Positions 35,585 through 46,099 of a stretch of DNA of 64,000 bases are shown here, piece after piece; position 1 is the first letter of the stretch, and each line of letters starts with the position of its first letter. The stretch comes from Kalaharituber pfeilii (taxonomy: Eukaryota; Ascomycota; Pezizomycetes; Pezizales; Pezizaceae): NCBI GenBank assembly GCA_015179045.1, contig WHUZ01000018.1, positions 496,001 to 560,000 of the forward strand. The letters run 5' to 3'. The translations under genes were made by a program, and so were the position numbers. The notes under the pieces were generated by a model. The model was not told the DNA's origin, did not search any database, and saw only the letters and a list, made by a program, of their open reading frames with translations.

Positions 35585-36402
35585 CATATCATACTCTAAT
35601 GCGCCGTTGCCAAGTGGAGTGCAGTATGCATTGGTGCCGAGACTAAAGGGAGTGGAAAGATGGCTTACTGTCATATTTACACTGTTAGTGTCTTGTTTTT
35701 GAAACCGAAAGAGCGAAAGAGGTTAAGCCGAAACAAGGAGACGTGGGGGTTGGTGGGTGTTGGGATTAGGTTGGGTTGACTTGGTTGTGGAGGAGTGACG
35801 TCATACGTACGGAACATTTGGGTTAAACATTTGTAACTTTGAAAAATACACCTGTTGAAACGTGTGTACGCAGGTAGTTAAAGCTACCTAACATACGCAG
35901 TTTTATAACTACTACAAAAGCCAGTCATGCTTTTACTTGGTTAAACTTGGAAACTATTGTATAAGTAGATCCCCGCGACACTATTCTTGTACTCGTACAA
36001 GAAAAGAAAGGAACAAGGCCCTGGGTTGGCTGGTTTTTGGAGGGCGGCTAGGGAAGGCGGTATTGTTCTGTATATAAGAAAGGGTAGTGCCTACGGGTAA
36101 AAGGGTCATACGTCATAGCGGGCTGGAATCTTTGAAACTTTTCATATATATTGTTGGATTGGAAGAGGTTGGTTATCTTGTGGACTTACACTTGTCGGAA
36201 AACTTATCTCCTCGAGCATCGAATCTTGAATCTCTGGGTTTTAATAGTCATATCTTGTATATCTTGTGCTAAACTCGAACGTTTCACTTTATCCAAAAGA
36301 AAACAAAAAAAAAAACAAGCTAACATTCCAACTCAAACCAACTCAAATCAACTCAAAAACTCAAACCCAACCCCCGGTCCCATAAGGAACCCCGCTTCCA
36401 AA
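35585..36402. other. Upstream region of the small unknown gene
   Basis: No gene was seen. A/T-rich leader-like sequence with an A tract at 36305-36316 lies just before the start codon at 36403. Confidence 0.35.
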
Positions 36403-36768
36403 ATGTCCTCCCCGCGCGGCACCTCCTCCACCCAATCCCCGCCACCAGACTCCCAACACCCGTCCCAAGGCACCGAGCCTCCGTCGTCCGGCAAATTCCG
36501 GCACTCGCCAATCTCCACCGCAGCCGCGCACACGCCCGCGTCGAACACACTGCACTCCACGTCCGAGAACCGGCCGGCGCCCGGGTCGTACTCGGTGCTG
36601 GAGAACCTCCCGAGTAATCCCGAGCACGGAGGACCGCTTGAGAGGTTTGTGAAGGAGAAGACGGGGTCGACGGAAGAGGCGTGGAGTGGTGGGCCCAGGC
36701 CGGATGCTGGGGCAAGAGGGAAGGGGATTGGGTGTGAGGGGCTGGGGGCTGGGGTTAGGAGGGCTTGA
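36403..36768 (+). CDS. Small unknown protein, Pro/Ser-rich
   Basis: A 121-residue frame starting MSSPRGTSSTQSPPPDSQ, chosen because CCAAAATGTCC is a good fungal start context and the frame upstream lacks coding character. The first 70 residues are low complexity (Pro, Ser, Thr). The second half is more ordered and Gly/Pro-rich (YSVLENLPSNPEHGGPLERF, KEKTGSTEEAWSGGPRPD), which is what makes the gene credible. There are no membrane segments, signal peptide or known domain. It is followed by homopolymer-rich 3' sequence. The family is not recognised; a small fungal-specific protein is most likely. Confidence 0.5.
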   Translation: MSSPRGTSSTQSPPPDSQHPSQGTEPPSSGKFRHSPISTAAAHTPASNTLHSTSENRPAPGSYSVLENLPSNPEHGGPLERFVKEKTGSTEEAWSGGPRPDAGARGKGIGCEGLGAGVRRA

Positions 36769-37643
36769 GAGGTGTGTGTGTGTTTTGGGAGGGGTGGGTA
36801 AGCGTTGATACGATTTGGGGAGGAATGGAGATGGTGATGATGATGGTAGAATATATAGCAGAGGAAGAGGAATGTGGGACTTGTGGGGGCCTTGTGGAGG
36901 TGGAGGTGGAGGTGGAGTTTGAAGACTGATAGAGGGGTTGATTTGTCTGCTTTGATTTTAATCAGTTTTTTTTTTTTTTTTTTGGTGACGAGAGGAAGAA
37001 AACTCTGAAACAATATCTCTATTTTCCTTATGTTTCTGTTTCTGGTTTTTTTTTATATTGTTGTAATTTTCTTTTTCTTTCTTTCTCTTTTTTTTTTTTT
37101 TTTACATTCCAAATACTTTTAAAAAAAATAAAAAAACGCGGAGGGATGGCGGGAAAGTGGGGGGGGGAGAATGTATGCAACGTTAAAAAAACGTCTAACT
37201 TTTGTGCTGACTGTCAAACGGATCTTGTGGGACACAGGGGGGCGGGGAGGAATGAAAATAACAAGAAGAGAGGGAAAAAGAAAGAAAAAAGAAAAAAGTC
37301 TACCCTTCTATAATTCTTTTTTTTTTTTTTTGACCCCATAATAAACGTTTTTCTAACTACCGCGTATGTTCATGTACAAAAACCCCATCACCGTCCACTA
37401 ACCCATATCCAACTCAACAACTGTAACATTACGGAGATGTTCATGTTCTGCACCCCCTCAGGAGCTTTTAACGGGTGATACCCATCACCGTCTACTACCC
37501 ACATCCAACCCAAACTGTAACATTGAGGGATAATAAACTGGAATCATGTCATGCACTCCCTTAGGTGCTTCCAACGTGTGGGACCTCCTAGGAACTACAT
37601 ACCTACAATCCCCCTTCCCTTTCTCCACCCCCTCCTCCATTCA
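36769..37643. other. Intergenic, homopolymer-rich, with a degenerate direct duplication
   Basis: Long T runs lie at about 36966-36983, 37090-37103 and 37318-37331. A degenerate duplication sits at 37387-37470 and 37487-37574: both copies read CATCACCGTC, then CATATCCAACTCAA or CATCCAACCCAA, CTGTAACATT and CTTAGGTGCTT or CTCAGGAGCTT. It lies just past the stop codon of SAM50. Confidence 0.55.
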
Positions 37644-39661
37644 TCACAGCACACTCACCCCAATTCCAAACTGCAAGCCCTTCCTTGCCCTCTCGCCCGC
37701 CCTCAGCACAACTGGCACTCCAAAGTTCAACTCCAGCCTCGCTACCTGATGCGCGTACACCAACCCGATCCCGACAGTCGTGCTCGGCCACCCGGCGCCA
37801 TGCCCCACAACCTGCCTCAGCGCCTTTGCCAAATCCACCCCGCCTTCCTTAGCGCGCTCCCCCTCCTTGCCTACATCGTCTCGGTCCCAGGCTAGCAGCC
37901 TCCCGGCGTTGATAAACGTTTGGATTCGGATCGGCTTGTCGGCGCCCACGTGTGGGATCGGGAAAAGCAGAGAAGTCGAGCCGGCCATGTATATGTCTCC
38001 CCCGAGAGCGTCATTGCCATCGTGCGGGCCCATGCCGCACTCACGGAAGTTGCGTACGGACGTGGGGCCCCCGAGGTGGAAGCGGTCGGGAAGGCGAGAG
38101 GGGGCGGAGGTGAGGGGATAGAGGAGGCCGGTGCGGAGGGAGGTGATCAGCGTCGTGTTGAAGAGGAAGGTACGGAGGGGAGATGGGGAGGAGGGCGAGT
38201 CGTTGGAAGGGGATGCCGCGGACGGAACAAGGGGCACTGAAAACTGGGTTTCAGTCTCGGCTCTGAGATGGAAAACGTCGCCGCCTAATCCGCCCTTGCC
38301 GGCGAGCTCGGACACGGCTCGGAAAAGGTATCCACGGGATGGAAGCTGCGGATGATCTCTCCAGTCGCGAGTAAACGAGTACCGAATTGCAGATTTTGTC
38401 GTGTCTCCAGCCTCGTTGCGGATAGATAGCGAGGCGTCCTTTGAAAGGTTGGTAATTTGCCGCCAGGTGCCTTCGTAGCTGAGTTCGTGCCTATCTCTAG
38501 ATTCGGGAGTCACGTAGCTGATGCCGAATCGCCCGCCCTTGGAGACCTCCTCATGTGACGCAAAGTCGTGGTTTGAACGGCTGTTTGCGTAGACGGCAGC
38601 GAAAAAGTTGAGGTCAGGGTTAGAGAATAGCGGGTTGGTGAGGCTGGCATCGTAGGCGGAGCGGGTGCGGGTGCCGGTCGAGGCGGAGACAGAGAGGAGG
38701 TCGGCACCGCCTAGGAGGTTGCGAGCGGAGAGAGTCACATAGCCGGTGCCTTCGGTGTTGCCGAATTCGGTGCCAGATTTGAGACTCAGGCGGGAGCGTT
38801 CGCGGACGGTGAGGACGACGTCGAGTGGGGTGGGGAGATTGGGGGTGCCGATGAGGGGGGAGGGTGGGGAGGGGGTGTCGAGGGATATGGTAATGTTGGG
38901 GTGGAAGATCTCTGTAGGTCGTTATTAGTCAGTAGGTTCGGGCGAGATGGGGTATGTAGTTTGTACCAAATTGATGTAATCTCGCAGTCGCCTTTTGAAG
39001 CTCCCGCATGGCGCTCTCGAGGGTGTAAGATTCTTGCTTTTCGGCGCTCAGCACGGGCTCAAAGACCCTTCGGAGGAAGCCCCGGCGGGTGTTCTTTGCG
39101 CCATCGACGTGAACCGAGTGGATGTGCACGGGGAGAGTAGAGTTGTTTTGGATCTGCAGGTGCCATTATCGGAGCTCCTTGGTGCTCGAGAGAGCAGGGA
39201 CGGGTATATTGTTAGCAGTTATATTTGTTACTTAGAGATGGGTGGGGGAAGTGGATCGATGGAGACGGCGGCATATAAGGCTTGCTGGTGACGGTGGTGG
39301 GGGCATATGCGGAGAGGGGAGGGAATGGAGGCAGTACGAGCTCAGCCAACCTCTTCTGGTGACGCTCGTATTGCGCCTGGACCCTTTCCTTCACGGCGGC
39401 TTCCCGCTCACGCAGGACCTCTGGATGGGCAGAGAGCTTGAGGCGCTCAAAGACCTGTTGTGGGCGGCCGCGGCCAGGTTGGTGGATTGGGTTAGCAGTG
39501 GTTCTCAGTCAAGAAGTCAAGCGAGCGTGTGGGAGGGAGCCTTCAAGATGTTGCAAGCCGAGCGAGAGCGGCTGCGGGCAATTGCGGGCTGAAAGAGGGG
39601 GTAGGGGAGGGGGAGGACGGGGGGAACATACATCATCGTCGGCTGCGAGTGGGGCGGCCAT
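37644..39661 (-). CDS. SAM50: SAM50/TOB55, mitochondrial outer-membrane beta-barrel assembly protein
   Basis: Exons are 39661-39632, 39454-39338, 39153-38967 and 38911-37644, joining in frame into 533 residues. It starts MAAPLAADDD and continues VFERLKLSAHPE. A POTRA-like segment follows (IHSVHVDGAKNTRRGFLRRV), then the 16-strand Omp85-type barrel: LSARNLLGGADLLSVSAS, SYEGTWRQI, SRGYLFRAVSELAGKGG, FHLGGPTSVRNFRECGMGP (the conserved RGF-type turn) and a C-terminal strand GLQFGIGVSVL. The protein is the core of the SAM complex, which folds beta-barrel proteins into the outer mitochondrial membrane. The length is slightly above the usual 450-500 because of Pro/Ser insertions such as SAASPSNDSPSSPSPL. 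The second intron starts at CTC|GTACTG; a later donor at GTAACA would break the frame. Confidence 0.92.
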
Positions 39662-40173
39662 CTCGGAGGGGGGAGGGCGGGTGTCGGGGTGGTTGGTGGG
39701 CGGTGGGAGGAGGGGGAGAAGACAGCCTGCGATGGGGCGTGCGCTGCTTGTTCGGCGCCGCTGCGGGCGAAAAAGTTTAAGTTGCCGCAAGCGTCGACTT
39801 TGGGCAACGGCCGCAAAAGCGGCGCGAGAACCAGAAGATGCGGAGACCGACCGCCCAACATCTCGAAATGCTGCACCTCTGCATATGGTCGTTTTTGTAT
39901 TGATTTTTTACTTTTGCTCTTTACTTTTGGAGCAACGTTCACCGTCATACAGAATACAGCAGGAAAACTACTTCACATATATACAAGTGGCAGCCCGGAA
40001 CGCCGTCCTCCGCCTGTCCGCATACGCCTCACGAGATACTGCCACGGCTGCTCCGGATCCCCCGCCTCTCTGCCTAGCAGATGGCCAGATGCCGCAAGCT
40101 TGCCACCCTTCTCGCTTCTCCATCCCCTCCCCCCAAAACAAACACATACAGACACACCACCTCCCACAACACT

Positions 40174-41083
40174 CTATCGCCCGAACCAGCTCGTGACGCC
40201 CGAGAACAAGCTCCTTCCCTGCCGCTCGCCTCCAGCCTTTTCCTGCATCCGCTGCTCCGCCTTCCCTGGCTCTGGCACCTGCGTGCAGTTCTCGGCAGTC
40301 CGTCCTTCCTTGGTGGGCAGCCACTTGGTTTGTGGCCCATCTATAACCACCTCCTCGCCTCCGTCCTTGTGATACCTGCTCTTGTACTCCTCGCTTGCGG
40401 GAGTGAGGCCCGCCAGTGCCCATGACTTGAAATTCGCTACCAGTCCCCTTCCGCGCTCACGTTCCTCGGGGGTCAGTGCCTCTGCAGCGGGACCTCCACC
40501 GGCAGCAATGAGAGCCATCTTCTCCACTTGCTGCCGCTCGGAGGCTTCGAGTTGCTGCACTCGCTTGGCTTCTTCGGCCTGTGCTCGCGGGGTTAGATCT
40601 TTGATTGCCGGGATACAGCAGGGTGCGCTAACGGGGCCATACGTATTGTTTCTTGAGCCGACGATTGTAGAGAATCATGTCGGTCAATGTGAATAATGTG
40701 ACACCGCCGCATAGAACTACACGCCACCGCCCGCACCCCAATCAGCATCACCTTTCTCCCACCGTCGACATTGATAGCTGTCCAATTATCCTGCGGGAGA
40801 CAAAAGAATAGCGCTCACTTGTAGCCCCAATCAGCCCAAAGGCAACCGCCCTGTGCGCCCTGTCCGCCCACACGCGGCCATGCACATATAGCTTATCCAT
40901 CAGCGTGATGTTCTCGGCCTTTGCCCTCCTCGCGCTCTCGCGCAGTCGGGCTATGCGCTGCTGCGGGGTCTCGCCGGCCCCAGCGGCCCCCGTGGCGGCA
41001 GCGGAGGAGGAGCGGCTGAATTGGGTGGCATGTGGGCCGGTCGCCGTGAACCGGGTAGCGTCTGCGGGAGAGCGGGACGGCAT
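40174..41083 (-). CDS. Cytochrome c oxidase assembly factor, COX14-type (fungal family)
   Basis: Exons are 41083-40819, 40716-40643 and 40578-40174, joining into 247 residues. It starts MPSRSPADATRFTATGPHAT, a conserved opening in this fungal family. Next come ETPQQRIARLRESARRAK and YVHGRVWADRAHRAVAFGLI. The joined second exon supplies the single membrane segment GLIGATILCGGVTLFTLTDM, followed by LYNRRLKKQ. The C-terminal part is a charged helix (AEEAKRVQQLEASERQQVEK) and a soluble tail. Proteins of this type sit in the mitochondrial inner membrane and help stabilise and assemble Cox1. The name follows the family annotation as I recall it (cytochrome oxidase c assembly, Cox14-like); the yeast protein is much shorter. 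It lies next to SAM50 on the same strand and diverges from the DUF2458 gene. Confidence 0.65.
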
Positions 41084-41663
41084 TGCTGCTGTGCGTGGAG
41101 GTATTGCTTGAGGTGTTTGGCTACTGGGCAATCCGACGGCGGTCGGGGATGAGGAGGGGGAATGGGGGAGCTGGCGGGGTTGGGTGAGACTGGCTGCCCT
41201 TGTAGCGATTTGGGTGGGGGGGGAGGTGGGGGGGAGGTGGGGGGGGCTACTGGGGAGATATGATAAGCTGGCTGCAGCGAGGGTAGCGAATGCAGACGTA
41301 ATTGGCGGGGCGCCCGCGCTGCTGTGTGCGCTGCGCTGCTCTGCGTGCGGCGTCGGCTTGGCCGAGGGGCTGCGCGGGCGGGGACTGGGCGGGGCGCGCA
41401 TATTGCATCGCGGCGCCTGCATAGCGCCTGCATCGCATAGACCGATGCAGCTCCGCCCCCCCGCGGCGGCCCTCCTCCGCGCGCACTCCGCATGGACATG
41501 GACATGGAGCACGGCGCACCCCGCGCATCGCCATCCGCTGCCGCTGCCGCACGCAACTCGCGCAGACGCATCCAGTGCCCATGCGCGTGCTGATGCCCCC
41601 TCAACCCCCTCCCCCCCCTCCCCCCTCCAGGACACACAGCTCCCGCACCCGCTCACGTAAAGC
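41084..41663. promoter_or_regulatory. Shared upstream region of COX14-type and DUF2458 genes
   Basis: These 580 bp separate two divergent start codons. The sequence is G/C-rich with a G-rich run at 41216-41250 and C-rich runs at 41590-41625. No specific operator was identified. Confidence 0.4.
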
Positions 41664-42786
41664 ATGTCCAATCCGGACCTCAACTCGGAGGTTGCTCGTC
41701 TCCTCCAGATTCTCACCAGCAATACGGGCGCAGCACTCCCAGCGCTGCAGCCGCAAACACAGCAGCAGCAGCAGCATCTACTGCCAGGATTCCAGCAGCA
41801 ACAATTGCAAAGCCTGCCACCGCAAGCAACATGGACGGCCCACCAAGCAAGCTTCACCCAGCAGTCACTATCTCAGTCTCAGACACCCGACCCGAGGTTG
41901 GCAGCTTACGCCCAATTCCCCGGGTTAAGTACAGCACTACAGCAGCAGGTTGAGGATCCACGGAGCTCTAGTAAGGCGCCACCGGACCAGCCTATACCAC
42001 AGACACAGCAGCAGCAGACAAAGGTTGATCCGGCGACTATCACACAGTGGCCGGCTGCGCTACGTTTTGTCACGACGCATATTGCGAGAGACGAGGCTGT
42101 CATGGGAAAGCTGCGAAAGGTATGGAATCGCAGCTAGGGATACGGGATTGTTACGCTAACTAGCTGCATTGGGCGGAATAGATGAAGAAGAATCAAAAGG
42201 ACAACGAGGTCGCATGGTATGTACCAACTGCGGCGACCTCAAAATAGAAATCGAGAGCTAATTCATATTCTCAGGCACAACTCCAGACAAGAACTCATCA
42301 AAAAACACAAAGCCCGAATAGAAGGCAGCAAGCAGGTTGACGACCTACTGTATGTCTCTTCACGCACTCGGACATGTCTCACCTTGTCTGTATTGTACTA
42401 GTAGATCACTTACATGTATTTAACGACAGGCGAGGGTTCGGCAGCTACTCCGCGCGCACGAGCAGCGCTTGCAGCTTTGACGAAAAAGATGTGAGCAGCT
42501 ATCCCTATTCCCATTCAACTCTTGAGCATTGACTAACAATGCGGAACAGATGGCAGAAAAGGAAGCGTCAGAACTCCACCAATTCGACCTCAAAGTCCAT
42601 AAAGCGGCTACAGCAATGGTGCAAGCCATGTCCCACGAACTTTCAATGCTTGGTATACCGTTCTTTTGTGGCGGGGCTGGGGGTACGGTGAGGGTCGATG
42701 GGGAGTATGGGATTGAGGAGGGCGAGCTGAGGGAGCTCAGGAAGAGGATGATGGAGTTGTTGGAGGATTTGATTGGTGATGAGTAG
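41664..42786 (+). CDS. DUF2458-family fungal protein
   Basis: Exons are 41664-42119, 42182-42216, 42275-42349, 42430-42490 and 42550-42786, joining into 287 residues. The N-terminal 115 residues are Gln-rich (QPQTQQQQQHLLPGFQQQQL). The conserved part begins at ITQWPAALRFVTTHIARDE and continues through WHNSRQELIKKHKARIEGSK. It ends in ELHQFDLKVHKAATAMVQAM, LGIPFF and a C-terminal helix (LRELRKRMMELLEDLIGDE). This matches the fungal DUF2458 family, whose function is unknown to me. No membrane segment or signal is present. The fourth exon (RGFGSYSARTSS) is the least certain. All splice ends are GT-AG. The polyglutamine is encoded by CAG/CAA mixes. Confidence 0.75.
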
Positions 42787-43563
42787 GGCGGGGGGAGGGG
42801 GAGCGATTAGAACGATGAAGCAAGTTGGGCAGTGAAAGGGCAAGAGAGCTCATTCTACCACCGTATCAAAGGGATTTGAACTTGATCGGTACGTTGGAGA
42901 GGGTTGCCGTTACGTGACCTGATTTTTCATTCATTTGCTGTTCTCTGGCAGGCTGCAAATCGCAAATGAGCTGGGAGGGCATATTTAGTAGTTACTGCAA
43001 CATTAAAATCTGGAGTTTCCTTCCTCGGGGGGTCGAATATGACCTAAAATATTTTTCGTCCATAGAGATTTTTTTGCATTCATGTAAACAACAATATTTT
43101 GAGCTGCCGTTTTTTGTAAATCTCCTTGTTTTATTTTCCCATACGTGGTTCAAAAAACATATACGAGACTACATCTAAGCCAAAGCTGGTGTTTTGTGTG
43201 CTTGTATTTATCTCTACTCTGCTTTAGCCCGTTCACGGCAGAGCCTCAAGAAATTTCACACACAAGAACCCTGGCGTCTCCCGGCTCGGCCCCACCACCT
43301 ACCATACCACATCCCGAGTCAACCAACCAAACCGACCAATCGCCCCTCTCATCCTGCAATCCCGACCGACGATCTGCAATTGGCGGGGCTGTCGGCACTG
43401 TCGCCTGGGGGCTGGCAATTGGGACGTTCCGTGCGTAGGCAAGGGAACCGACAAGATTTACATTGGTATACTCCGATAAGACATATTACGCCCCCACCAA
43501 CACCCCGAACCCCCACAATTGCAACAAGGACACCCACAACTACATCCTCTTACATATACCGTA
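42787..43563. other. Upstream region of the mL50 gene
   Basis: No gene is supportable. The region moves from A/T-rich (42970-43140) to pyrimidine-rich sequence before the start codon. Confidence 0.35.
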
Positions 43564-45239
43564 ATGCGCCTCGCCCTTTCCCGTCTAAAACACGGAGCCC
43601 CGCTCCCGCTCCTGCGTCCTCTCCCCCCCCACCACCACCACCACCACCACCACCCCACCACAATATGCGGTGGCCGCCTCCTCACCACTACCACCACCAC
43701 CACGTCCCCCGCCTCCGAAGCCTCAGACAAGAAGCCCTCCCTCGAAGAGCGCATTCGCCGCCGTCTCTGGGGCTCCAACACTGCCGACGTGGAGCGCGCC
43801 GAGCCCGAGAAAAGCGTGGAGCAGAAGGATGAGAATGAGGTGGCAGCGGACCCGTACGAGGCGCAGGACTACGTCATGCGGTCTGATGGCCGGGGACTGA
43901 GGGTCGTAGGAGTGGTCGGGAAGCTTGGAGCCGAGCCGAAGGTGAGGAAGGTGGTGGAGAGGTATGAAACCCCCCCCTCGCCGCCGCGCCCCAATTTTTA
44001 GATGGATACCATTGAACTATTGCACAAGATGGAACTAATACAATTGATGCAGATTCCTCCCTGCCGACAAAGTAACCTGCCGCGACCTCATGACCGCCCA
44101 CGTCCGCCGCGCGCTCATCGAGCTCCACACCAATCTCCTCCACGGCCTCCCAGTCGACCACGAGCCCCTTGACCCGTCTACAGACTGGACTGTCGATGTC
44201 CGTGTCGCCCCGACCCAGCTACCGGCGCACTCAACCTCGTGTATCCGAGCGAAGAGGTGCTCTCGAAACTCCTTGGGAAACCCGTTCCCGAGGCTACATC
44301 CCCTAGTTCGGATTCCTCTGCGTCCGAGCCGGAACCACAAACCCTTGCACAGCCAGAAGATAAGCCAGAAGATAAGCCAGAAGAGAAGCCAGAAGAGAAG
44401 CCAGAAGAGAAGCCAGAAGAGAAGCCAGAAGAGAAGCCAGAAGAGAAGCCAGAAGATAAGCCAGAAGAGAAGCCAGAAGAGAAGCCAGAAGAGAAGCCAG
44501 AAGAGAAGCCAGAGGATAAGCCAGAAGATAAGCCAGAAGAGAAGCCAGAAGAGAAGCCAGTAGAGAAGCCAGAAGAGAAGCCAGAAGATAAGCCAGAAGA
44601 GAAACCAGAGGAAGTCAGCGTCAGCGAGCAAGTCTCCTCCGTCACCTCCGAGCTCGAGCAAACCCAGTCCCCTCCCCTCCACCCCCCTCCTCCCTTCCGC
44701 CCTCCTACACGCCTCCACCCCTCTCCTCCCCTCCACCCCTCTCCTCCACTCCACCCCTCTCCTCCCCCCACCCCTCTCCACCCCACTCCCCACAGACCAC
44801 TGGCTCTCCCTCCCGTCCCCCCACCGCGCCCCACCACCCTACACCACCTCCACCGCCTCCTTGCCCTCCGCACCGGCCACCTCCTCTCCGACACGCTCCT
44901 CACGCACTCCCGTCTCGCCTCCCACCTCCTCACCTCCTACCTCTCCCTCCCCACATTCGTCCCCCCGTCACTAAACTCGCAATCTCCCTCGCACCGTTAT
45001 TCGAGGGCATAAAGAACGTGAAGCTGGTCGAGCAGAGGCTCCGTCCGGTGGATAGGAATATTATGCTTGGACGGGTGAGCCCGGGGACGAAGGAGTGGTT
45101 GGAGGAGAAGAGGAGGAGGGAGAGAGGGGTGGTAGGAGTGGAGGGGACCGGGGTGGAAATGGGCTCTGGTAGGGTGGTGGTGGGGTTGGGAGATAGCTGG
45201 AGGTATAAGTGGCAGGAGGGGCAGTATTTTGTTGGGTGA
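43564..45239 (+). CDS. Mitochondrial large ribosomal subunit protein mL50, with several apparent frame breaks
   Basis: Exon 1 is 43564-43961 and exon 2 starts at 44053. The product opens with a targeting-like leader (MRLALSRLKHGAPLPLLRPL, then eight His), followed by SLEERIRRRLWG, ADPY and RFLPADKVTCRDLMTAHVRR. These parts and a late segment LAPLFEGIKNVKLVEQRLRP fit fungal mL50. The frame changes at about 44206-44209 (VRVAP to DPATGALNLVYPSEE) and at about 44961-44966 (LPTFVPP to VTKLAISLAPLF). Each change needs one extra C in a C run. A third disturbance lies in the C-rich stretch 44640-44820, where TDHWLSLP appears in another frame. A 21-unit PEEK/PEDK repeat (44353-44604) interrupts the conserved region and is unusual for the family. 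The gene is either affected by sequence errors or decaying; I favour errors because the conserved parts are intact. Confidence 0.62.
44353..44604 (+). repeat. In-frame 12-bp minisatellite encoding 21 PEEK/PEDK units
   Basis: 21 tandem copies of CCAGAAGAGAAG or CCAGAAGATAAG, with one PVEK variant (unit 18), sit inside the mL50 frame. The array codes a long charged, probably disordered linker. The opposite strand has a long open frame only because of this repeat. Confidence 0.95.
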
Positions 45240-45361
45240 GAAGGGTGTTTTCTTTGGTAGTCTTTGGTTGTATTAGTTGTCTGATGGGGGGGATGGAGTA
45301 AGGGGCAAAAATGGGGAATGCGATATCACTGTATGTGAAAACAAACCGTCTTTTGTGTATA

Positions 45362-45396
<35 letters not shown>

Positions 45397-46099
45397 TATT
45401 ATTTCAAAACTGGGGTACATTTAGATGGCAAATTATTTTTTTTTTAAAAAAAAAAACGGATAATAAAGGGAAAACACACACACACACAGAGAGTTTTCTT
45501 CCCTCTTTTATGTATCTTGTATTTTCTTTGTTTGGTTGTTATTGTTGCTTGGTATTCGAAATCAGTAACCGACATTAACCCATCATTTTCTAGCATTACC
45601 CTCAAATCACGTATGTTTTCGTTCCAAATCATCAATGATTCCCTCCAATAAATGCAAGCTCAAGCTTAGTTTTTCTAATTCTACAAAAGATACTGCTAGT
45701 AAAATACGTTATAACTCTCGCTATACTAAAAACACATATTATACAACGAGAAAAGAAAAGAAAAAGGGAGGAGGCGGGGAAAAAATGAAACACCGTTTTA
45801 CCCTGCAACAAGCACATAAGCAAACAAATCGCAAGGCCCCCCCAAGCAAGAATAGAAAGATGCAAGAATATATATACATATAAATCAACTTTCCCAACAA
45901 CCCAAATAATAAAAAAAACCCCATCATAATTACTCCTCCTCCTACTCCACCTCTACCTCACTCTCTTCTGCCTCTCGACGTCCCACCCTCCTTATCTCCC
46001 CACTCACTCCAAACACCACCCCCACAACCGCCCTCACGGCCCCCAGTACCCCCGTTTCCCTCACCAACTCTCTAAACACCCTCCCGACCTCCTCCGTCC
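45240..46099. other. Convergent intergenic region with long T tract
   Basis: The region lies between the stops of mL50 and the 46100 gene. It holds a 29-bp T run at 45365-45393, further T/A runs near 45437-45460, and a short (CA)n at 45474-45487. No gene was seen. Confidence 0.5.

Noticed and set aside
39438..40196. Long plus-strand frame opposite the start of SAM50
   Set aside because: It lies across the SAM50 first exon and intron and is rich in Arg/Gly, as expected for a shadow frame in G/C-rich DNA.
44178..44933. 251-residue minus-strand open frame made of GFSSGFSSGL repeats
   Set aside because: It is the antisense shadow of the PEEK/PEDK 12-bp array in mL50, and its periodicity comes only from that repeat.
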